Assembly (NCBI GenBank): GCA_018263115.1
Contig: JADFDC010000009.1
Coordinates: forward strand, 1-64,000
Length of the DNA stretch: 64,000 nt
Source: Thiobacillus sp.
GTDB taxonomy: Bacteria > Pseudomonadota > Gammaproteobacteria > Burkholderiales > Thiobacillaceae
Direction of reading: 5' to 3'
Shown here: positions 26,036-35,200 of the stretch, one piece after another
How the letters are laid out: each line of letters starts with the position of its first letter
How positions within the stretch are numbered: the first letter of the stretch is position 1
Notes under the pieces: model-generated
Told to the model about the DNA's origin: nothing
What the model saw: only the letters and a program-made list of their open reading frames with translations
Database searches by the model: none
Translations under genes and position numbers: made by a program

Positions 26036-27447
26036 AAGCGCTTGAATACCGCACGGCAGCGTGGGCGCGCGGTGGCCTTCTTGCCATGCGCAATACGCCC
26101 GATGTGGCGCTGGGCGACCGTGTGGCCGTGCTCGATCATCTCGGCAAGCGCCGCAGTGGGCAAGTCATCCGCACATCCGGGGAACTGGTGCTGATCCAGG
26201 TGCTTGAAGGAACGGACAACCTCGATCTGGAACGCACCTGGGTACGCTTTCTCGATCAGCCGTTTGAATTGACGCTGGCGCCCGAAATGATGGGCCGCGT
26301 GTTCAATGGCGTCGGCCAGCCGCGCGACGGCCGCCCGCCCATCGTGTCGCGCCTGTCGCGCAACGTCAACGGCGCCTCGATCAATCCCGCCGCGCGGGCC
26401 TACCCGCGCGAATTCATCCAGACCGGCATCTCGACCATCGACGGCATGAACACGCTGGTGCGAGGTCAAAAGCTGCCGATCTTTTCCGGTTCGGGCCTGC
26501 CGCACAACCGGCTGGCCGCGCAGATCGTGCGGCAGGCCAGGCTACTGCATCGTGAGGCCACGACCGATGTCGCTGCGACCAATCAGGAATTCGCCCTCGT
26601 CTTCGCCGCCATGGGCGTTTCCCACAGCGATGCGCGATACTTCGAGGAAAGTTTCGAGCAAAGCGGCGTGCTGGGCCAGGTCGTCACATTCATCAATCTG
26701 GCTGACGATCCGCCCATCGAGCGTTTGATCCTGCCGCGCGTGGCGCTTACCTGCGCGGAATACCTGGCCTTCGACCTGGACAAGCATGTGCTCGTGGTCA
26801 TGACCGACATGACGTATTACGCCGAGGCTTTAAGAGAAATTGCCACCGCCAAGGGCGACGTGCCTTCGCGCAAGGGCTTTCCGGGGTATCTCTATTCCGA
26901 CCTGGCGGAAATCTATGAACGCGCCGGCCGCATTCGCGGAAAAGAAGGCTCCATCACGCTGATTCCGGTGGTGTCCATGCCCTCGGACGACATCACCCAC
27001 CCCGTTCCCGATCTCACCGGCTACATCACCGAAGGCCAGATCGTGCTGTCGCGCGAACTGGCCGCAGCCGGTATCCAGCCGCCCGTGGCCGTGTTGCCTT
27101 CATTGTCACGTCTGATGAAGGACGGTATCGGCGAAGGCATGACGCGCGAGGACCACGCGCGCGTGGCCAGCCAGTTGTTTGCCTCCTACGCCAAGGCGCA
27201 GGAAGTGCGCAGCCTCGCCGCCATCATCGGCGCGGAGGAGCTCTCGGAAGAAGACAACCGCTATCTGCAATTTGCCCAGGCATTCGAAACCCGCTTTGTC
27301 GGTCAGGGCGAAACCGAAGACCGCAGCATTTTCGATACACTCGACCTCGCCTGGGAAGTGCTGTCGCTGCTGCCGCGCGAAGTGCTCACGCGCCTGTCGG
27401 AAAAAGACCTCGATGCGCGCTACCGGCCCGCGGTCAGCACGCAATGA
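26032..27447 (+). CDS. atpB: V/A-type ATPase regulatory subunit B
   Basis: 471 residues; the non-catalytic nucleotide-binding partner of subunit A. Motifs are [16 protein letters not shown] near residue 85, [20 protein letters not shown] in place of a P-loop, and [22 protein letters not shown] around residue 360. The gene ends in a normal stop, after which the operon is broken by a 235-nt spacer holding dispersed repeats before subunit D. Confidence 0.97.
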   Translation: MKALEYRTAAWARGGLLAMRNTPDVALGDRVAVLDHLGKRRSGQVIRTSGELVLIQVLEGTDNLDLERTWVRFLDQPFELTLAPEMMGRVFNGVGQPRDGRPPIVSRLSRNVNGASINPAARAYPREFIQTGISTIDGMNTLVRGQKLPIFSGSGLPHNRLAAQIVRQARLLHREATTDVAATNQEFALVFAAMGVSHSDARYFEESFEQSGVLGQVVTFINLADDPPIERLILPRVALTCAEYLAFDLDKHVLVVMTDMTYYAEALREIATAKGDVPSRKGFPGYLYSDLAEIYERAGRIRGKEGSITLIPVVSMPSDDITHPVPDLTGYITEGQIVLSRELAAAGIQPPVAVLPSLSRLMKDGIGEGMTREDHARVASQLFASYAKAQEVRSLAAIIGAEELSEEDNRYLQFAQAFETRFVGQGETEDRSIFDTLDLAWEVLSLLPREVLTRLSEKDLDARYRPAVSTQ

Positions 27448-27459
27448 AAAACATTCAAC

Positions 27460-27675
27460 TACAGAGACACAGAGGCACGGGGAAATTCAGACACACTGCC
27501 ATGCCCGTGCTTGTCATCGCGAGGCGCACCGCGCCGTGGCGATCCAGTAGTAATAAGCCTCCCTTGAAAGCGCAGCTTCAGTGCAGGCTAACCTTCGCGT
27601 TGCGAAGGTTAAGCGAAGTGGCCGGAGCTATAAAGGGGGGTTGGGGGAGATTTCTCTTGTTTTCATGCGAGATGT
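27460..27675. repeat. Composite dispersed intergenic repeat between V-ATPase B and D
   Basis: The 235-nt gap looks unlike the other operon junctions. It carries CAACTACAGAGACACAGAGGCACGG and TCATCGCGAGGCGCACCGCG..GTGGCGATCC, both of which resemble short repeat families scattered through many proteobacterial genomes. A perfect 10-bp hairpin TAACCTTCGC GTT GCGAAGGTTA (27589-27611) follows, and then a TATAAAGGGGGGTTGGGGGAG end. No ORF of its own is supported. Copy number in this genome is unknown. Confidence 0.6.
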
Positions 27676-27682
27676 TTTCAGC

Positions 27683-28291
27683 ATGAAACGCCTCAAGGTT
27701 CCGCCCACACGCAACGCCCTGCTGCAACTCAACCGGCAGGTCAAGTTCCTGACTCAGGGCCACGACATGCTGGAGAAAAAGCGCGAACTGCTGACCCGCG
27801 TGGTGCAGGACCGGCTCAAGGAATACCGCCGCCTGCGCAAGGAAGCCGAAGCACGCCTGCAGGAGGCCTACCGCTGGCTGGCCATCTGCGAACTGCGCAT
27901 GGGCAGCCAGATGCTGCGGCAGGCCAGCCTGGGGCTGGATTGCTCGGTGGAAGTCGACATCATCCCGCGCTCTTCCGTCGGCGTGGAATATCCTTCCGTG
28001 CGCGCCAGGACCCTGCCCCTGCAACCCGTGGGATTGATGTGGACCGACCCCAGCTTCGACGAAGCCCGCGCCCGCATGACCGAACTCATCGCATTTCTTG
28101 CACAGCTTGGCGAAGCCGAAAACGCGCTGAGAAGATTCGTGCTGGAACAGCGCAAGACCCAAAAGCGCGTCAACGCCCTCAAGTACAACATCATCCCGCG
28201 CTATCGCGCCACCGTGTCACACATCAAGCAGGCGCTGGAGGAAGACGAGCGCAATACGCTGTTTCAGATCAAGGTGTTGAGGGGTGGATAA
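27683..28291 (+). CDS. atpD: V/A-type ATPase subunit D
   Basis: 202 residues from ATG 27683. The track start extends 34 codons into the repeat region and is not credible. The protein is two long helices with a hairpin, starting MKRLKVPPTRNALLQLNRQVKFLTQGHDMLEKKR and ending with RRFVLEQRKTQKRVNALKYNIIPRY, both hallmarks of subunit D, the central rotor shaft. The ribosome-binding site is weak. It is separated from B by an insertion of repeats. Confidence 0.92.
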   Translation: MKRLKVPPTRNALLQLNRQVKFLTQGHDMLEKKRELLTRVVQDRLKEYRRLRKEAEARLQEAYRWLAICELRMGSQMLRQASLGLDCSVEVDIIPRSSVGVEYPSVRARTLPLQPVGLMWTDPSFDEARARMTELIAFLAQLGEAENALRRFVLEQRKTQKRVNALKYNIIPRYRATVSHIKQALEEDERNTLFQIKVLRGG

Positions 28292-28422
28292 TTGGTCTGC
28301 AAACGGCCAGAAGCTGCCAGTCGAACCGCCCTTTTGTTTTCCCTATACTAATCTACTCATCGCAGACTGTTCCCTGCCAGCTCAGCCGGCAATCTTGAGT
28401 TGAGATTGAATCCATGTTTGCG

Positions 28423-29718
28423 TTAGCGCTCAAATACCGCGATCGATTCCACATGCGCGGTGTGCGGGAACATGTTGGCGACGCCGGCGGCCATGAGGGT
28501 GTAGCCTTTGACGTGGCAGAGCACTTCGGTGTCGCGGGCCAGGGTGGCGGGGTTGCAGGAGACGTAAACGATGCGGCGGGGCGGGTTGTCCTGGGGGAGT
28601 GACTTCACCAGTTCCATGGCGCCGTCGCGCGGAGGGTCAATCAGCAGCTTGTCGAAATGGCCGAGCGCGGCATATTTCTCCGGTGTCATCTCGAACAGGT
28701 TGTCGACGGCATATTCAACTTTCTTGCTCAGGCCATTCAATCTGGCATTTTCCTGCGCACGCGCGATCAGGGTCTTGCTGCCTTCGATGCCGACAACTTT
28801 CGCGCCTGAACGTGAAATGGGCAAGGTGAAATTGCCCAGCCCGCAGAAGAAGTCAGCGATGCGTTCATGCGGTTTCGGGTCGAGCAATTGCACCGCGCGA
28901 TGCACAAGGATGCGGTTGATGTGCGGGTTGACCTGGGTGAACTCGGTGGGGCGGAAGGGGTGCACGATGTTAAATTCCGGCAGGCTGTATTGCAGCAGGC
29001 CGCTGTCTTCCGGGTAGAAAGGCACGGCGGTATCGGGCCCCTTGGGTTGCACCCAGATGTGAACGTTGTATTCGTCGGCAAATCGGGCAACGATCTCGCG
29101 ATCCTGTTCGTTCCACGGTGTCAGCAGTCGGAACACCAGCACGGTTGAGGTTTCGCCCACGGCCAGTTCGACCTGCGGCACGCGATCGGAATTGGAAAGT
29201 TGCGGAATCAGTTGCCGCAGCGGCATGAAAATCTTCTGCACATGCGGGGCCAGCACTTCGCAGATGTGCATGTCGGCGATGAACCAGGATTTCTTTTCGT
29301 GGAAGCCGACCAGCGCGCCGCCTTTCTTGTCCACGCGTTTGACTGAAAATCGCGCGCGGTGGCGGTAAGCCCAGGTGGGGCCATACAGCGCAGGCAGGAT
29401 GAGTTCGGGTTTGACCTTGCCAATGCGCTGGATATTTTCTTCGAGGATGCGCTGCTTGGCGGCGACCTGCGCGCTGACTTCCAGGTGCTGCAGGGCACAG
29501 CCGCCACAGCGTCCGTAGTGCGCGCATTTGGGCGCGGCGCGCTGGCTGCTGGATTTGAGGATTCTGGTGGCGTTGGCGCTGTCGTATTTGGGGTGTTTGC
29601 GAAAGACGGAAATTTCCGCCAATTCACCCGGCAGTGCGCCATCGACAAAGGTGACCTTGCCGTCGACCCGGCAGATGCCATGGCCTTCGTGGTCGAGGGC
29701 ATCGATGAATACCGCCAT
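28423..29718 (-). CDS. rlmD: 23S rRNA (uracil-5-)-methyltransferase, RlmD type
   Basis: 431 residues from ATG 29718, just 2 nt after the exonuclease stop; the longer ORF start lies inside that gene. A TRAM-like domain (about 1-55) precedes an iron-sulfur site CAHYGRCGGCALQH (Cys65/71/74). The SAM-binding motif is DFFCGLGNFTLPISR, and the catalytic Cys lies in YVSCNPATLARD. RlmD makes m5U1939 in 23S rRNA; RumB/TrmA-like assignment is less likely given the length and cluster. Confidence 0.92.
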   Translation of the reverse strand: MAVFIDALDHEGHGICRVDGKVTFVDGALPGELAEISVFRKHPKYDSANATRILKSSSQRAAPKCAHYGRCGGCALQHLEVSAQVAAKQRILEENIQRIGKVKPELILPALYGPTWAYRHRARFSVKRVDKKGGALVGFHEKKSWFIADMHICEVLAPHVQKIFMPLRQLIPQLSNSDRVPQVELAVGETSTVLVFRLLTPWNEQDREIVARFADEYNVHIWVQPKGPDTAVPFYPEDSGLLQYSLPEFNIVHPFRPTEFTQVNPHINRILVHRAVQLLDPKPHERIADFFCGLGNFTLPISRSGAKVVGIEGSKTLIARAQENARLNGLSKKVEYAVDNLFEMTPEKYAALGHFDKLLIDPPRDGAMELVKSLPQDNPPRRIVYVSCNPATLARDTEVLCHVKGYTLMAAGVANMFPHTAHVESIAVFER

Positions 29719-29720
29719 GC

Positions 29721-30497
29721 TTATTCTTTCCAGGCGGCGAGGAATTCCTGCCAATGAGCTCCATCAGAAGACTGCAAGGCTGCGCGCACCTTTGCGGTTT
29801 CCTCGTGATACGTCTCGGTGGTGAGGGCGCCGCGCATGTGTTGAAAGCGCAAATAGAGCAGGTGGGTGTTGACCACGTCGGTTTCGCAGTAGTCGCAGAT
29901 TTCAGCCAGCTTGCCCGCCTGCAACGCATCCCACACCTGGCTGCCATTCATGCCCATCTTGCCGGGAAAGCCGCAGAGTTTTGCCAACTGGTCGAGCGGC
30001 GCGTTTGCGCGCGGCTGGTACATGGCCAGCAGGTCCATCAAATCCAGATGGCGCGCGTGATAGCGGCTGATGTAATTGTTCCACTTGAATTCCTTGTCAT
30101 CCTCGCCCTGATCCCAGTAGCGCGGCGCGGTGACACTGTGCATGAGCCCGCGGTAGTGCAGAACGGGCAGGTCGAAGCCGCCGCCGTTCCAGGAAACCAG
30201 TTGCGGCGTGTATTTTTCGATGCCGTCGAAAAAGCGCTGGATGATGTCCTTTTCCGGTTCGTTGTCTCGGCCCAGCGTCCAAACCCGGAACTGGTCGCCC
30301 GCGCGCAGGGCGCAGGAGATTGCAACGACACGATGCAGGGTGTGAGGCAGGAAATCGCTGCCGGTGGCCTGGCGGCGCTGGAGCATGGCCATTTCGGCGA
30401 TTTCGCTTTCAGGAACGCCGGCGGGAAGATCAACCAGCCGGGAGAAACCTTCCGTATCCGGAACGGTTTCGATATCAAAGACGAGGGTGGGAGTCAC
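29721..30497 (-). CDS. 3'-5' exonuclease related to DNA polymerase B proofreading domain
   Basis: 258 residues with the DEDD-type exonuclease motifs: VFDIETVPD at the N-terminus (motif I), LVSWNGGGFDLPVLHYR around residue 95 (motif II), and YCETDVVNTHLLYLRF around 200 (motif III). This matches the predicted PolB-like 3'-5' exonuclease family in bacteria. The target (DNA or RNA) is not known. It is co-directional with rlmD and ends 2 nt before it. Confidence 0.85.
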   Translation of the reverse strand: MTPTLVFDIETVPDTEGFSRLVDLPAGVPESEIAEMAMLQRRQATGSDFLPHTLHRVVAISCALRAGDQFRVWTLGRDNEPEKDIIQRFFDGIEKYTPQLVSWNGGGFDLPVLHYRGLMHSVTAPRYWDQGEDDKEFKWNNYISRYHARHLDLMDLLAMYQPRANAPLDQLAKLCGFPGKMGMNGSQVWDALQAGKLAEICDYCETDVVNTHLLYLRFQHMRGALTTETYHEETAKVRAALQSSDGAHWQEFLAAWKE

Positions 30498-30549
30498 GAT
30501 GGGGCGCAGTATGCAAAAGCATGCATTTTACCTGCGCCGCGAAGTTCTC

Positions 30550-31848
30550 TTAAATGAGGCGGGAATCCATGTCTTCCGCCGTCACCAGCGCTTCGAGTTG
30601 CGCCGCCGAGACGGTTTCCAGCGGCAGGCCAAGATCACTAGCCAGGGCAGCCAGGCGAACGGTGTCATTGCGCTCGCCCGAATGCGCCAGATGCAGCAGC
30701 GGCTTGAGCGGGGTGTCGTGCCCGGCCAGGGTTTTAGCCACCAGATTGTTCAGCCCCAGCCTGCGGTGCAGGTTGTTAACCGAAATGGACAGGGCAACGG
30801 GCAGGGTGGAGAGCAGGCCGGTTTCGAAGGCGAGCGGTGCGAGATCAGCCAACGAACCCGCATGCGCCAGCTTGCCCATCAACATGGCCCGGCTGAGCGC
30901 GATCTTGGCGAACAGGCGGTTGTCCGCCGTGGCGGGCGTGCCGGAAAGAGCGGTCAGAATGGCGACCCGCTGGGAACGCTGTCTTCCCAGCATGATCATG
31001 GCGTGTCCCGAGGAATCGGCGGGACGGCTGAGACCGCCGGCAATGGAGCCTGCAATGCGGATCAGCTGGGATTCGAGACCAGGGTTGAGGCGAACGAACT
31101 GCACCAGGCTGGAAAGCGGTTGGCGCATGGCTACGGTGACCAGTTCCAGCCGCAGGCCGTTATCTGGACCGGCCGAATCATCCAGCCGCGGGCCGGTGAA
31201 AAACTCGCCCATGAACCATGCCCCTTCGCCCCAGGGCGTGAGCTGCGATTCGTGATGGATATTGCGGATGATGGGCTGGCTGCCAGCCGGGGCCACGGCC
31301 AGCGAGGACTGGATGAAACGCTGGTATGCCCAGTCGGTTTCACTGTTGTCTGGGGCGTCGGTATCCAGGCAGAACTTCATCTCATGAGACTGGGCAAGCT
31401 CGCGGGCGCGCTGCCGGGTGCCGCTGTCCGGGCGCTTCAGTACCCAGATGAGGTTGGACTGGGAGAGTTGCTCCAGCACTTCGGAAAACAGTACATCACG
31501 GCTGACTTGAACAAGCAGGGGCTGCTCGCCGGTCAGGCCGTCCTGGGTCAGTGAATACAGGCCGGTTAGCAGCATGTCTTCGTTCATGTGAGCCAGCTCG
31601 CTAGGCAGGCCGTCTGTTTTATAGCCGCGCAGGACGAGTTCCCGGGCGACGACATGCCCCTGATGATCGAAGATGGGCTCGAAGGACAAGAACCGGTTGC
31701 GCAGGTCTTCTTCGCGGACGGGACCCGTAGACTCTCCGCCAATGACCTGGGTTACCACGCCGGTTTCCAGGGATTGGGTATCGACACCGCCGCCCGCGGG
31801 GCTGGTCTGGGATGCGCTCATGTGAGTTTTTTTAAGGTTATTAGCCAT
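30550..31848 (-). CDS. EAL/HDOD signalling protein (degenerate EAL)
   Basis: 432 residues from ATG 31848; in-frame ATGs at 31854 and 31821 are equally possible because no good ribosome-binding site precedes any of them. The N-terminal part (about 45-260) resembles EAL phosphodiesterases (FLSFEPIFDHQGHVVARELVLRG) but the catalytic acidic residues are not seen, so c-di-GMP hydrolysis is unlikely. The C-terminal half looks like an HDOD domain (IRIAGSIAGGLSRP... onward). Such YuxH-like proteins serve as signalling adaptors. Divergent from pgl over 36 nt. Confidence 0.7.
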   Translation of the reverse strand: MANNLKKTHMSASQTSPAGGGVDTQSLETGVVTQVIGGESTGPVREEDLRNRFLSFEPIFDHQGHVVARELVLRGYKTDGLPSELAHMNEDMLLTGLYSLTQDGLTGEQPLLVQVSRDVLFSEVLEQLSQSNLIWVLKRPDSGTRQRARELAQSHEMKFCLDTDAPDNSETDWAYQRFIQSSLAVAPAGSQPIIRNIHHESQLTPWGEGAWFMGEFFTGPRLDDSAGPDNGLRLELVTVAMRQPLSSLVQFVRLNPGLESQLIRIAGSIAGGLSRPADSSGHAMIMLGRQRSQRVAILTALSGTPATADNRLFAKIALSRAMLMGKLAHAGSLADLAPLAFETGLLSTLPVALSISVNNLHRRLGLNNLVAKTLAGHDTPLKPLLHLAHSGERNDTVRLAALASDLGLPLETVSAAQLEALVTAEDMDSRLI

Positions 31849-31884
31849 TATCATGCCATTACAACGGACATACTGGAATTGGTC

Positions 31885-32571
31885 ATGAGCCCTGCAGTAC
31901 CCATTTGGCGGGTTTTTTCCGACCGTCAGTCGCTTATCGAGGCTGCGGCGGAAGTGATCCGGCAAGCCGAGGCGGAGAGCGGAGAAAGCTTCTCGATCGT
32001 GCTGGCGGGTGGGCAGACGCCGTTGGCGCTCTATCGCAGGCTGGTAGGCGAGCCGATGCGCTGGGAAAAGTGGCGGGTGTATTTTGGCGACGAGCGGTGT
32101 CTGGCGCCGGATCATCCCGATCGCAATACCCTGCAGGCGCGGCTTGCCTTGCTGAATCAGGTGTCGATCGCGTCTGAACACATTTTTACGCCGCGCGTGG
32201 AACTCGGCCCGGCCGAGGCAGCCTCACGCTACGGTGAAACACTGGCTGATGCGGGAAAATTCGATCTGGTCCTGCTTGGGCTGGGCGAGGACGGCCATAC
32301 GGCCAGCCTGTTTCCGGGGCATGAGATTGGGCTGGTTCCGGATGCGCCGGATGTGCTGCCGGTATTTGATGCGCCAATACCGCCGTCGGAAAGGATTAGC
32401 CTGTCTGCGCACAGATTGTCGAGGGCGAAGCAGGTGCTTTTTCTGGTAACGGGCGAGTCGAAGCGCGATGCCGTCAAGCGCTGGCGCAAGGGTGAGCAGA
32501 TTCCTGCTGCGAAGATTTCAGCAGAAAAAAGTTTGGTCGTTCTGGCGGACAGGGACGCATGCCCGGATTGA
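31885..32571 (+). CDS. pgl: 6-phosphogluconolactonase
   Basis: 228 residues from ATG 31885; the ORF-track start runs back into the divergent EAL/HDOD gene. Motifs of the DevB/Pgl family: SIVLAGGQTPLALYRRL near residue 38, WRVYFGDERCLAPDHPDRN near 60, and LVLLGLGEDGHTASLFPG near 130. It catalyses the second step of the oxidative pentose phosphate pathway. No zwf or edd/eda is adjacent in this window. Confidence 0.93.
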   Translation: MSPAVPIWRVFSDRQSLIEAAAEVIRQAEAESGESFSIVLAGGQTPLALYRRLVGEPMRWEKWRVYFGDERCLAPDHPDRNTLQARLALLNQVSIASEHIFTPRVELGPAEAASRYGETLADAGKFDLVLLGLGEDGHTASLFPGHEIGLVPDAPDVLPVFDAPIPPSERISLSAHRLSRAKQVLFLVTGESKRDAVKRWRKGEQIPAAKISAEKSLVVLADRDACPD

Positions 32572-32608
32572 CAGTATTTTTGTAAACGAAGAAGAAGGAG
32601 ACGATGTA

Positions 32609-34048
32609 ATGAACCAGAAGAAAATTCTCGCTGGCGCGGTGACTGCCGGACTGATGGCCACAGCCTGTGCGGCACCCATGGGAGAAAAACTCACGACTCG
32701 CGCGGATCAGCGGGAAGTGGCTGTCACCATCTACAACGACAATCTGGCGCTGGTGAAGGACAGCCGCAAGGTCAAACTCGACAAGGAAAGAAACCAGTTG
32801 GCCTGGCGCGAAGTCTCCGCACAGATGCGGCCTGAAACCGCCCTGTTGCGCAATCTCTCCAATCCACTCGGGTTCAGATTGATCGAGCAGAATTTCGATT
32901 TTGATTTGCTGACACCGCAAAAATTGCTGGAAAAATATGTCGGCAAGGAAGTCACGGTCATCAGCGTCAATCCTGCCACGGGCGTGGAAAAGCGCGAGAC
33001 CGCCACGGTGCTGGCTACCAATGGCGGTACGGTGCTGAAATTTGCCGACCGCATCGAAACCGGCGTGCCTGGCAGACTGGCATTTGCCGGCGTGCCGGAC
33101 AATCTGCGCGACAAGCCCACGCTGGTGATCACACTGGCCAATGCCAGTTCGGGCGACCAGAACCTGGAGTTGTCTTACCTTACCGGCGGCCTGTCGTGGA
33201 AGGCTGACTACGTGGCCGAGCTGAACGAAAAAGACACCCAGATCGACATGAGCGGCTGGGTGACGTTGACCAACCAGAGCGGCGCGGCCTACCCCAACGC
33301 AAAACTGCAACTGGTGGCGGGTGACGTGAACCGCGTGCAGGAAGAATTCGCACGAGGCCGGCCGGTGCCGATGATGGCCAAGGCTCAGATGGCGGACGCA
33401 GCGGAGATGTCGCAGGAAGCCTTGTTCGAATATCACCTGTATACCCTGGAACGTCCGACAACAATCGCTGAAAACCAGACCAAGCAGGTGGCCCTGATGA
33501 GCGCTTCATCGGTGCCTGTGAAGAAGGAATTGCTGCTGGAAGGTCAGAACTACTACTACTCCGGACAGTACGGCGAACTGGGCCAGAAGCTGAAGGCAGG
33601 CGTGTTTGTCGAATTCACCAACAAGGGCGATGGCCTCGGTATTCCGTTGCCCAAAGGCGTTGTCCGCGTGTACAAGAAGGACAGCAAGGGCAATGCGCAA
33701 TTCATCGGCGAGGACCGCATCGATCACACACCGAAAAACGAATCCGTGCGCCTGAAGCTGGGCGACGCGTTTGACGTGACCGCCGATCGCAAGCAGACCG
33801 ACTTCAAGAAGCTGTCAGGTTTCTCGCGTTACAACTATGTGTTTGAAAGCGCTTATCAGATCGTGATCAAGAACGCGAAAAGCGAACCGGTGACAGTGAA
33901 GGTGGTGGAGCCGATGCCGGGCGACTGGCAGATCCAGTCAGAATCACACCCGCATACCAAGGCATCATCGAATGCGGCGGTATGGAATGTGAATGTGCCA
34001 GCCGAGGGCAAGACCACGCTGACTTATCGGGTTCAGGTCAAATATTGA
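32609..34048 (+). CDS. DUF4139 domain-containing exported protein
   Basis: 479 residues from ATG 32609, with AAGGAG 9 nt upstream. A signal peptide or lipoprotein-like N-terminus (AGAVTAGLMATACAAP, with a Cys at residue 20) precedes the mature part. A DUF4140/DUF4139-like body follows (VAVTIYNDNLALVKDSRKVKL, LSYLTGGLSWKADYVAEL, LVAGDVNRV), the fold seen in bacterial surface proteins with unassigned roles. Downstream of pgl by 37 nt and in the same direction. Confidence 0.8.
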   Translation: MNQKKILAGAVTAGLMATACAAPMGEKLTTRADQREVAVTIYNDNLALVKDSRKVKLDKERNQLAWREVSAQMRPETALLRNLSNPLGFRLIEQNFDFDLLTPQKLLEKYVGKEVTVISVNPATGVEKRETATVLATNGGTVLKFADRIETGVPGRLAFAGVPDNLRDKPTLVITLANASSGDQNLELSYLTGGLSWKADYVAELNEKDTQIDMSGWVTLTNQSGAAYPNAKLQLVAGDVNRVQEEFARGRPVPMMAKAQMADAAEMSQEALFEYHLYTLERPTTIAENQTKQVALMSASSVPVKKELLLEGQNYYYSGQYGELGQKLKAGVFVEFTNKGDGLGIPLPKGVVRVYKKDSKGNAQFIGEDRIDHTPKNESVRLKLGDAFDVTADRKQTDFKKLSGFSRYNYVFESAYQIVIKNAKSEPVTVKVVEPMPGDWQIQSESHPHTKASSNAAVWNVNVPAEGKTTLTYRVQVKY

Positions 34049-34098
34049 TTCTGATTGACTAGAATGGGTGAACTAAAATCTGTTCCAGGGAGGACAAG

Positions 34099-34761
34099 AT
34101 GAGTGCATCTGGCAAATTTGGAATTCCCTCTATTGCGTGTTTGCTCGCCTTGGCTGGCGGGTCATATCAGGCCGTGGCGGAAGAACATGTTTACATCACC
34201 CACGATCTCCCTCATGTGGAAGTGATGCACAAGGGCAAGAAGGTCAAGATCGAACGCAATCAGGATACGTTCAATACGATCGAACCCGATCTTGCCCTTA
34301 CTTCCCGGCCTTGTCCGCCTTTCTGCATCCAGCCCATGACATTGGCGCCCGGCGTTGAGACGATTGGCGAACTGGAAATGATCGATTACCTGCGTGCCTT
34401 GAGCGCGGGCAACACCAACATCATCGTCATTGATTCGCGGGATGGCGACTGGCCAAAGCGCACGGGCATCATTCCGGGCGCGGTGGTGATTCCCTGGGAC
34501 AAGCTGTTCCTGGCCCGAAACGATCCCGAGAAAGTGGCCGAGATTCTGGAAGACAAATTCAAGGCCAATCGCGACAGCACCTTCTGGAGCTTTTCCCAGT
34601 CAAAAACCCTGGTTTTCTATTGCAACGGCCCATGGTGCGGGCAATCTCCCACCAACATCAAGACCTTGTTGGCCCTTGGCTATCCGGCCAACCGGATCAA
34701 GTGGTACCGGGGCGGGATACAGGAATGGAAGTCATTGGGTTTGACCACGGTTGAACCGTAG
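34099..34761 (+). CDS. Periplasmic rhodanese-like protein
   Basis: 220 residues. A signal peptide (cleavage probably after AVA, residue 27) is followed by a Pro/Cys-containing stretch SRPCPPFCIQP and a rhodanese domain (about 95-215): IIVIDSRDGDWPKRTGIIPGAV, and active-site loop VFYCNGPWCGQSP with the catalytic cysteine. The end YRGGIQEWKSLGL is typical for rhodaneses. The AGGGAGGACAAG before ATG is a good ribosome-binding site. Substrate not known; sulfane-sulfur transfer is the family role. Confidence 0.87.
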   Translation: MSASGKFGIPSIACLLALAGGSYQAVAEEHVYITHDLPHVEVMHKGKKVKIERNQDTFNTIEPDLALTSRPCPPFCIQPMTLAPGVETIGELEMIDYLRALSAGNTNIIVIDSRDGDWPKRTGIIPGAVVIPWDKLFLARNDPEKVAEILEDKFKANRDSTFWSFSQSKTLVFYCNGPWCGQSPTNIKTLLALGYPANRIKWYRGGIQEWKSLGLTTVEP

Positions 34762-34934
34762 GTCGATAGCCATTATCAATATGTGCAAACCTATGCCATG
34801 CACTGATCAAGCCTGTAATGAATTAGTAAACTAATACTGCTTGCGAGCAGGCAAACAGATCAGCATAATCCGCGACAGCAATAAAATTGATACGGAAGTT
34901 TTCGGCCGTATCTGACAAGAAAGCGGAGAGAGTC

Positions 34935-35156
34935 GTGGAAAAAAAACAATGCAAGAACTGCGGGGAGGCATTTGCCGTGGAAGACGGTTTTTTTGTCTAC
35001 ACGGATGATGAGTCATACTTTGTTTGTGATGGTTGTGGCCATACATCACAACCAGCCAAGCCCGAGAGCAAAACACAAACCTGCGCCCAATGCGGAAAGG
35101 GCACGATCAGGAATGGCATCTGCGAAGCGTGCGGAGCTAAAAGGGCAGGCGTTTAG
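34935..35156 (+). CDS. Small zinc-ribbon protein
   Basis: 73 residues from GTG 34935, which has GGAGAG 7 nt upstream; the TTG used in the ORF track lacks one. Four CxxC pairs (CKNC, CDGC, CAQC, CEAC) form two treble-clef or ribbon zinc sites. Function unknown; such small ribbons often are translation or nucleic-acid associated. It converges with pgi with a 44-nt gap. A 14-nt near-palindrome ATTAGTAAACTAAT lies at 34822-34835 in its upstream region. Confidence 0.7.
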   Translation: MEKKQCKNCGEAFAVEDGFFVYTDDESYFVCDGCGHTSQPAKPESKTQTCAQCGKGTIRNGICEACGAKRAGV

Positions 35157-35200
35157 AACAGCTTTGCCGGGCTATCTGGTTTCGTAATTGCCTTCGGACA

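Noticed and set aside
30364-31554. 396-residue plus-strand ORF opposite the exonuclease and EAL/HDOD genes
   Set aside because: It is an antisense shadow; both minus-strand genes have clear family motifs.
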